Shown: piece after piece, positions 59,469 to 64,000 of the stretch
Layout: every line of letters starts with the position of its first letter
How positions within the stretch are numbered: the stretch's first letter is position 1
Source: an uncultured Bacillaceae bacterium
GTDB lineage: Bacteria; Bacillota; Bacilli; Bacillales; Caldibacillaceae
Assembly: GCA_937951955.1 (NCBI GenBank)
Contig: CALGAD010000107.1
Location: 124,001 to 188,000, forward strand
Direction: 5' to 3'
DNA length: 64,000 nucleotides
Made by a program: the position numbers and the translations under genes
Notes under the pieces: model-generated
The model's input: the letters and a program-made list of their open reading frames with translations, nothing else
What the model was told of the DNA's origin: nothing
The model's database searches: none

Positions 59469-60392
59469 TTACAATCTTTTTCCAGATTTTATTGAAAACT
59501 TTGTAGAAAAAATATTTTTTACGGGTATTTCTGCGAGGATCATTCCCGTAAAAATTAGAATAGAACCGAAGATCCCGGAAGTACTCATCGTTACTCCATT
59601 CCATAAATAATCGGTCAAGGCGGCAAAAACAGGTTCCATTGCAAAAATTAATGCAGTGTGCGTCGCTGTTGTAAACTTTTGAAAATGAGTCTGGGCGAAA
59701 AATGCGATGGCAGTGGCGAATAAACTCGTGATAACGAGTGCAAATAATACTTCTTGCTGGAACGTCGCTGGCTGAAACGCCAATGACCAATCCTCAAAAA
59801 GCAATGCAGCGATCCAGGAAAGAACAGCAACCGTTGAAATTTGCCAGAGAGTCAAATCGATTGTTGGAAATTTCTCCGTGTATTTTCCTGTTAAAATAAT
59901 TTGCATAGCAAATCCGAAAGCACAGATCAGGACGAGAAAATCACCGATATTGACCCCGGAAGAACCGGTCATCGTTAATAAGTAGAGGCCTGCCGTGGCC
60001 AGACCAACACCGATAACTTGCGGTACGGCTAGTTTCGTCCTTAATAGAAAAATCGATAAGACGGGAACGAGGACGACATTAAGACCGGTAATAAATCCAG
60101 CTTTTGCTGATGTTGTATATAAAAGCCCGATTGTTTGAAAAGTGTAGCCAATAAATAACCAAAATCCTAAAATGATTCCGGAAATGAGCAGATTCTTCGT
60201 GATTTTTAACTGATTTTTTCGACTCAAAAATAGTCGGACAGCAAAAAGAATGAATGCAGCAATGGAGAATCGCAATGCATTAAACGTATTCGGCTCCAAA
60301 AAGGAGAGGGCGTTTTGAACAACGACGAAGGTGGCACCCCAAATAAAGGCGATGAATAATAAAATTCCATCCGCAACATACGTTTTTTTCAA
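59469..60392 (-). CDS. EamA (DMT superfamily) transporter
   Basis: A 307-residue membrane protein with ten predicted membrane segments in two EamA halves (first half to about residue 140, second from about 150), starting with the typical FIAFIWGATFVVVQNAL and GLLYTTSAKAGFITGLN. Such carriers export metabolites or amino acids; substrate unknown. GGAGG precedes a TTG at 60392 by 7 bases and that TTG overlaps the stop of the RNase H-like gene (TTGA), giving translational coupling. The ATG at 60398 is too close to the ribosome-binding site. No partner gene hints at substrate. Confidence 0.85.
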   Translation of the reverse strand: MKKTYVADGILLFIAFIWGATFVVVQNALSFLEPNTFNALRFSIAAFILFAVRLFLSRKNQLKITKNLLISGIILGFWLFIGYTFQTIGLLYTTSAKAGFITGLNVVLVPVLSIFLLRTKLAVPQVIGVGLATAGLYLLTMTGSSGVNIGDFLVLICAFGFAMQIILTGKYTEKFPTIDLTLWQISTVAVLSWIAALLFEDWSLAFQPATFQQEVLFALVITSLFATAIAFFAQTHFQKFTTATHTALIFAMEPVFAALTDYLWNGVTMSTSGIFGSILIFTGMILAEIPVKNIFSTKFSIKSGKRL

Positions 60393-60799
60393 TTGCATTC
60401 CTCCAACGATTTATCATTTTTGTGAATGGCGGCCCGGGCCAATCGGTCGGCCTGCTTATTTTCACGCTCGGGAATCCATTTAATAAAAAATAAATCGAAA
60501 GTATCGACGATGGCTAGACTCTTTTCTAAATATGTACGAAACAGGGGATTTTTCACAAATCGTTTATCAACAGAATCGCAAACAATTTTTGAATCGGATT
60601 TCAGCCAAATCGTTTTGAAATCGTACTCCTGACATATTTCCAGGGCTTTAAGAAATATTTTAAATTCTGCTTCGTGATTACTCAGCGTACCGAGTGGCAG
60701 CGAATATTCATGAGTAATCCCCTGGTTTTTAATAATAATTCCGCCACCGCTCGGTCCTGGATTACCGCGGCTGGCAGCATCAATAAATACTTCAATCAT
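60389..60799 (-). CDS. ypdQ: RNase HI-like protein (YpdQ)
   Basis: A 136-residue RNase H fold protein. The catalytic carboxylates are present: Asp7 (FIDAASRGNPGPSGGG), Glu45 (NHEAEF), Asp69 (LKSDSK) and Asp118 (ENKQADRLAR), so cleavage of RNA in RNA-DNA hybrids is plausible, although B. subtilis YpdQ is reported to have lost activity in some assays as I recall. It forms an operon with the EamA gene and is divergent from ypeP. Confidence 0.85.
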   Translation of the reverse strand: MIEVFIDAASRGNPGPSGGGIIIKNQGITHEYSLPLGTLSNHEAEFKIFLKALEICQEYDFKTIWLKSDSKIVCDSVDKRFVKNPLFRTYLEKSLAIVDTFDLFFIKWIPERENKQADRLARAAIHKNDKSLEECN

Positions 60800-60905
60800 T
60801 CATTTACACACCTTTTCCATATGATAAAAACAGCATGATTGGTTACAATGACTTAATATAAACCATTATAAAGCCTAAAAGTTTTTTGATAAAGGGAAGA
60901 GTTCC

Positions 60906-61577
60906 ATGCGATTAACGATTAAATGGGAGTTCATTGCAAACGATCATGAAAAACTAGTGTTCACGTCTGAACCGATTGAAATAGAAAAGATTCTTCCGGT
61001 AATTGAACAAATTGAAAAAACGGGAAGAGCCCAAAATATCCAGCTGGAAGATGAAACAGGCTTTCTGTGGACGAAAAAAGAAATTAAAAAATATGTTATG
61101 GCCAGCAAAGGGGAAGCGGATCAATTCGAACTCTATTTTGATGGAGGATATGTAAAAGGGAGTCGGAACGGGGGAATTGGCGCTGTCTTATATTTCCAGC
61201 AAGGGGATAAAAAAATCCGCTACCGCTGGAATCAGGAACTGACCGATTTGGAATCGAATAATGAGGCTGAGTATCGCGCACTTTATTTTGCCTTAAGCCG
61301 GTTAAACGAATTGCATTCACAAGGAATTGCGATAAAAGGGAAGAGATTGCTCATTAAAGGAGATAGCCAGGGAGTACTTAAACAACTTGCAGGGGAGTGG
61401 CCGGTTTACGATCCGGTTTTCAGCAAATGGCTCGATCGCATCGAAGGATTATTGAAAATTTTAAAAGTGACGCCAGAGTTTCATGTAATTCCTAGAAAAG
61501 ATAATCAAGAAGCAGATCAGCTGGCAACACAAGCAATCAATGGTATTCGTGTGGAAAGCAGGAATGTCGTTTTTTAA
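60906..61577 (+). CDS. ypeP: RNase H-like protein with N-terminal extension (YpeP)
   Basis: A 223-residue protein: an N-terminal domain of about 70 residues of unknown role, then an RNase H domain with Asp79 (LYFDGGYVKGSRNGGIG), Glu122 (SNNEAEYRAL), Asp153 (KGDSQGV) and Asp204 (NQEADQLA). The four acidic positions suggest activity. Divergent from the other RNase H-like gene and followed 15 bases later by ypeQ, as in B. subtilis. Confidence 0.85.
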   Translation: MRLTIKWEFIANDHEKLVFTSEPIEIEKILPVIEQIEKTGRAQNIQLEDETGFLWTKKEIKKYVMASKGEADQFELYFDGGYVKGSRNGGIGAVLYFQQGDKKIRYRWNQELTDLESNNEAEYRALYFALSRLNELHSQGIAIKGKRLLIKGDSQGVLKQLAGEWPVYDPVFSKWLDRIEGLLKILKVTPEFHVIPRKDNQEADQLATQAINGIRVESRNVVF

Positions 61578-61592
61578 GGAGTTGATTACGGG

Positions 61593-61787
61593 GTGAAGTG
61601 CCGAAAGGAAATGTTGAATCATATAGATGAAATACTCGATACATATTGCGATGGTTGTTTTTTATTTAAGCAATTGAAAAAGGAAAAAGGACGAAGATAC
61701 GCTCACCGCTTTTGTATTCAAAACTGCACGGTGGGTGAACAGCTCAGGAAAATCGGGAAGAGTCTCGAGACTATGAAAAAAATTTAA
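61593..61787 (+). CDS. ypeQ: zinc-finger protein YpeQ
   Basis: A 64-residue protein with a four-cysteine zinc-finger pattern: CDGC and, after GRRYAHRFC, CIQNC. This matches the small zinc-finger family of B. subtilis YpeQ next to ypeP. Start is uncertain: GTG at 61593 (used here, with AAGGAG about 12 bases upstream) or the ATG at 61611, which has AAAGGA very close. Confidence 0.75.
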   Translation: MKCRKEMLNHIDEILDTYCDGCFLFKQLKKEKGRRYAHRFCIQNCTVGEQLRKIGKSLETMKKI

Positions 61788-61791
61788 CATT

Positions 61792-61816
61792 ATAAAAGGC
61801 TGGTCAAGGACCAGCC
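61792..61816 (-). terminator. minus-strand terminator for cspD
   Basis: GGCTGGTC / GACCAGCC 8-bp stem with a 3-base loop; the short U-tract is on the minus strand. It may also terminate ypeP-ypeQ weakly. Confidence 0.6.
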
Positions 61817-61853
61817 GAATTTCCGTCATTTTATTTTCAAATCGGGACGAATT

Positions 61854-62054
61854 TTAAAGTTTTGTAACATTAGCAGCCTGAGGCCCTCTGTTTCCTTGAA
61901 CGATTTCAAAAGAAACTTCTTGACCTTCTTCTAATGTTTTGTAACCTTCACCTTGAATTGCCGTGTAGTGGACGAATACATCGTCCCCGCCTTCAACTTC
62001 AATAAAACCATAACCTTTTTCATTGTTAAACCATTTTACTTTACCGTTTTGCAT
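61854..62054 (-). CDS. cspD: cold-shock protein CspD
   Basis: A 66-residue single-domain RNA chaperone. The RNP1-like KGYGFIEV and RNP2-like VFVHYTAI motifs bind single-stranded nucleic acid. The sequence MQNGKVKWFNNEKGYGF and the ending GPQAANVTKL are closest to B. subtilis CspD, which lies next to ypeQ. The frame extends to 62189, but the ATG at 62054 has AGGAGGA 6 bases upstream. A leader of about 100 nt precedes it. Confidence 0.94.
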   Translation of the reverse strand: MQNGKVKWFNNEKGYGFIEVEGGDDVFVHYTAIQGEGYKTLEEGQEVSFEIVQGNRGPQAANVTKL

Positions 62055-62160
62055 GCTTTTCCTCCTAAATTTCCTTGACACACCCGTGCCATCTAAATTA
62101 ATGCAATCAATAAACGATTCTACCAAGGCCTCAGTATTCATCCGTTTAATGATTAGTTCA

Positions 62161-62189
62161 ACTATACTATATGAAAACGTTCCAGTCAA
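62161..62189 (-). promoter_or_regulatory. strong sigma-A promoter for cspD
   Basis: On the minus strand TTGACT, exactly 17 bp, TATAGT. Transcription should begin near 62154, giving a leader of about 100 bases before cspD. Confidence 0.8.
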
Positions 62190-62259
62190 GGAATTTTGTT
62201 CAACTTCAAGAAAAATTAAAACAATTGTAACTAATGTTTATTATTAGCCTCTTCATCCC

Positions 62260-62289
62260 TTGTCTTTCCTGCAAAAACTAAGGTATTAT
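62260..62289 (+). promoter_or_regulatory. candidate sigma-A promoter for mntR
   Basis: TTGTCT, 18 bp, TATTAT, 33 bases before the mntR start. Confidence 0.5.
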
Positions 62290-62321
62290 AGTATTTAAGA
62301 ATGGATTTGGAGGAACGTTAC

Positions 62322-62732
62322 ATGCCTACACCAAGTATGGAAGATTATATTGAGCAAATTTATTTACTTATAGAAAATAAGGGGTATGCCCGCGTATCCG
62401 ATATTGCCGATGCCCTTTCTGTCCATCCTTCATCAGTAACGAAAATGGTGCAAAAACTGGATCAAAAAGAATACTTAGTTTACGAAAAATATCGAGGTTT
62501 GGCGTTAACACCGAAGGGTAAAAAAATTGGCCAGCGCCTCGTCTACCGTCATGACTTGCTGGAGCAATTTCTAACGATTATCGGTGTTGATGCTGAAAAT
62601 ATATACAATGATGTGGAAGGCATTGAGCATCATTTAAGCTGGAACACCATCGACCGGATTGGTGACTTGGTGCAATATTTTGAAGATAATCCGGATAGAC
62701 TGGAAGAATTAAGGCAGTATCATAACAAATAA
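62322..62732 (+). CDS. mntR: manganese-dependent transcriptional regulator MntR
   Basis: A 136-residue DtxR-family repressor that senses Mn(II) and represses manganese uptake genes. All metal ligands are in the B. subtilis positions: Asp8, Glu11, His77, Glu99, Glu102 and His103. The winged helix is at 1-70. GGAGGA precedes the ATG at 62322; the frame start at 62301 is leader. In B. subtilis mntR lies in the yqh region, so the neighbourhood differs here. Confidence 0.96.
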   Translation: MPTPSMEDYIEQIYLLIENKGYARVSDIADALSVHPSSVTKMVQKLDQKEYLVYEKYRGLALTPKGKKIGQRLVYRHDLLEQFLTIIGVDAENIYNDVEGIEHHLSWNTIDRIGDLVQYFEDNPDRLEELRQYHNK

Positions 62733-62810
62733 ATTTTGTACTTCAGGAAGAATTTTGGATTATTACATGGATGAATACAGTTTCTGAACCGCATTCAACA
62801 TAAGAAAACA

Positions 62811-62844
62811 GCAGTCCAAATGAAAGACATGGACTGCTTTTTTA
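62811..62844 (+). terminator. terminator after mntR
   Basis: GCAGTCC / GGACTGC 7-bp stem, 13-base loop, T-run. Confidence 0.82.
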
Positions 62845-62984
62845 ATTGTTTTGAAAAACATTTATTCGCCATTTTACTTTTTCATCTTATTCCATTATTG
62901 TGTAAAACATGTACGGCTATTATCAATTAGTAAGGGTGGCTACTGTCATCAGTCATTGCAAAATCCACTGAGTGGAAAAGCTGT

Positions 62985-63200
62985 TTAATAAATTGGTGGA
63001 TAGTGATCAAAATCACTTTGATCCAGCTGGATCATGTTCATTTGATTTTCCAATGCTTCAGCTTGATCCGGTAAATACTCGATATGTCCTTCTGCAATTT
63101 CTTCCAGTGCTTTCCGGTAAGAAATGACCCGACCCGAAGAAGTCAAGAAGCTGATAATTTCTCCTTGTCGATTGCGATCAACCGCGACGATTTTTTCCAT
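62985..63200 (-). CDS. DUF3892-type protein
   Basis: A 71-residue protein (MEKIVAVDRNRQGEIISF, then LTSSGRVISYRKALEEI) of the DUF3892 kind: a small domain of about 60 residues with an N-terminal strand pair followed by an acidic helix region. Function is unknown. GAGGTGAT precedes the ATG at 63200; the GTG at 63209 lies in that ribosome-binding site. Convergent with mntR across the terminator at 62811. Confidence 0.7.
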   Translation of the reverse strand: MEKIVAVDRNRQGEIISFLTSSGRVISYRKALEEIAEGHIEYLPDQAEALENQMNMIQLDQSDFDHYPPIY

Positions 63201-63400
63201 CCCGATCACCTCAACGGAAAATTTGGTACAAATTTATTGTTTCCGAAAGATTTAATAATAAACAAAAAGTTTTTCGTCAGTCCGTTTAATGGATCGGAAC
63301 ATAATGATAAAATAGAAGTGAGATTTGCATCATTGCGCACGAGAAATTAAGGTTGACCGGTCATATTTTTGGACAGGGTCATGGTTAAAGGAATGATAGG

Positions 63401-63919
63401 ATGTTTGATCCAACAGCATACGAAAATATAAAAGTTGTTTTAGAAGGAGAAGTTTACGATCACGATTTAAAAAACGAAATCCATGTGCTGGAACGGAATG
63501 ACTGGGTAAATTTAGCCGATCTATCAAGAAAATTTCAAATGATACTTGCTGCACGAAGCGATAAACAAGGGCTTGTCCAGTGTAACGTGGAACTGACGGC
63601 GGATTTTCAGCAACTAGCTGCGGAATGGTTTCCGTTAAAAAAGGAATCCGGTGCGAACTTTATGATTACTTTTACAATTTCCACACCGTTAAATGAAATT
63701 TTACAAAAACGGTTGACGAAGCTATTGAACCAACAGTTCCAGCATCGTTTCACCTGTGATTTTTTTGTGAAAATTTCCAGTGAAGAACAGATACAATCGT
63801 ATTTTCAGCTGAAGAAACTCCAGCCCATCACTGAAAAATCGATTGAGATCGTTGCATTGTTAACAGAACAGGTTGTCGAAATCCTTCAAGAAATTTATCG
63901 TCTTGTTGTCCAGCAATGA
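63401..63919 (+). CDS. hypothetical protein, 172 residues
   Basis: A soluble acidic protein with no membrane segment or motif that I recognise. Hydrophobic-polar alternation and the C-terminal helix-forming region (EIVALLTEQVVEILQEIYRL) suggest a compact alpha/beta domain with a terminal helix. AAAGGAATGATAGG precedes the ATG. It lies near the window edge, so downstream partners cannot be seen. I cannot name a B. subtilis counterpart. Confidence 0.75.
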   Translation: MFDPTAYENIKVVLEGEVYDHDLKNEIHVLERNDWVNLADLSRKFQMILAARSDKQGLVQCNVELTADFQQLAAEWFPLKKESGANFMITFTISTPLNEILQKRLTKLLNQQFQHRFTCDFFVKISSEEQIQSYFQLKKLQPITEKSIEIVALLTEQVVEILQEIYRLVVQQ

Positions 63920-64000
63920 TCGATTCAATATGATTGTCCATGCAAACGTATTATTAAATACTTTAAATGCGACCTTTTCACGCTTATCATTTTTATTTCA

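Noticed and set aside
1..64000. Mobile elements, CRISPR arrays, tRNA or rRNA genes
   Set aside because: None seen: no transposase frames with terminal repeats, no spaced direct repeats, and no tRNA-like or rRNA segments apart from rnpB.

Overview
The window is a stretch of core chromosome from a spore-forming member of the Bacillaceae (Firmicutes), with roughly 40% G+C judged by eye. The gene order follows the Bacillus subtilis ypb-ypc-ypd-ype-ypf-yph-...-ypr region almost gene for gene. Spore genes (sleB, ypeB, spoIVA, seaA, sspM, sspL, ypjB), menaquinone and b6c-complex genes and a type B RNase P RNA all support this. I see no insertion sequence, prophage, CRISPR array, tRNA or rRNA.

Layout. 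1-8.8 kb: 3' part of a RecQ-family helicase (recS), ypbE-like, ypbF, mecB, gudB, prsW, the germination pair sleB-ypeB, PilZ protein ypfA and ypfB. 8.8-17.2 kb: cmk-plsC-rpsA(ypfD), yphA, the YIEGIA membrane protein with its small partner, der-gpsA, yphE, yphF. 17.4-23.9 kb: spoIVA, hbs, folE-mtrB, hepS-menG-hepT, ndk. 24-30.5 kb: cheR, a degenerate amidohydrolase-like gene, ypiA, ypiB, ypiF, qcrABC. 30.8-38.1 kb: ypjA, ypjB, a YugP-type metallopeptidase, ypjC (minus), mazG-like, dapB, mgsA, cca, birA. 38.2-45.7 kb: dinG, ypmB-aspB, asnS, dnaD-nth. 45.7-49.1 kb (minus): recU-ponA. 49.1-55.6 kb: yppC, sspM (minus), a small gene, yppE, yppG, mrfA-mrfB. 56-64 kb: gpsB, rnpB, small genes, ypcP, sspL, an EamA transporter, two RNase H-like genes, ypeQ, cspD, mntR, a DUF3892 gene and one unassigned gene.

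Working units. hepS-menG-hepT make heptaprenyl-menaquinone, which qcrABC would oxidise. sleB-ypeB, spoIVA, prsW, seaA and the ssp genes serve sporulation and germination. dinG, recU, nth, mrfAB, recS, ypcP and the two RNase H-like genes form a dispersed DNA-maintenance set.

The most informative signals are differences from the usual gene order. The three bacillithiol-related loci expected here (ypdA, bshB1, bshA) are all absent, as are panBCD and the aro/trp/his/tyr block that normally separates cheR from ypiA. A catalytically degenerate amidohydrolase-like gene sits at that last site, and its start codon lies in a 12-bp hairpin. The DinG protein keeps its exonuclease residues but has lost helicase motifs. 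A perfect 25-bp palindrome lies upstream of prsW, and a promoter-hairpin-terminator unit upstream of gpsB looks like a small RNA gene. I found no clearly new multi-gene system; these are leads, not proofs. Promoter and terminator calls come from reading consensus boxes and stems by eye. Family names and B. subtilis comparisons come from memory, not from searches.
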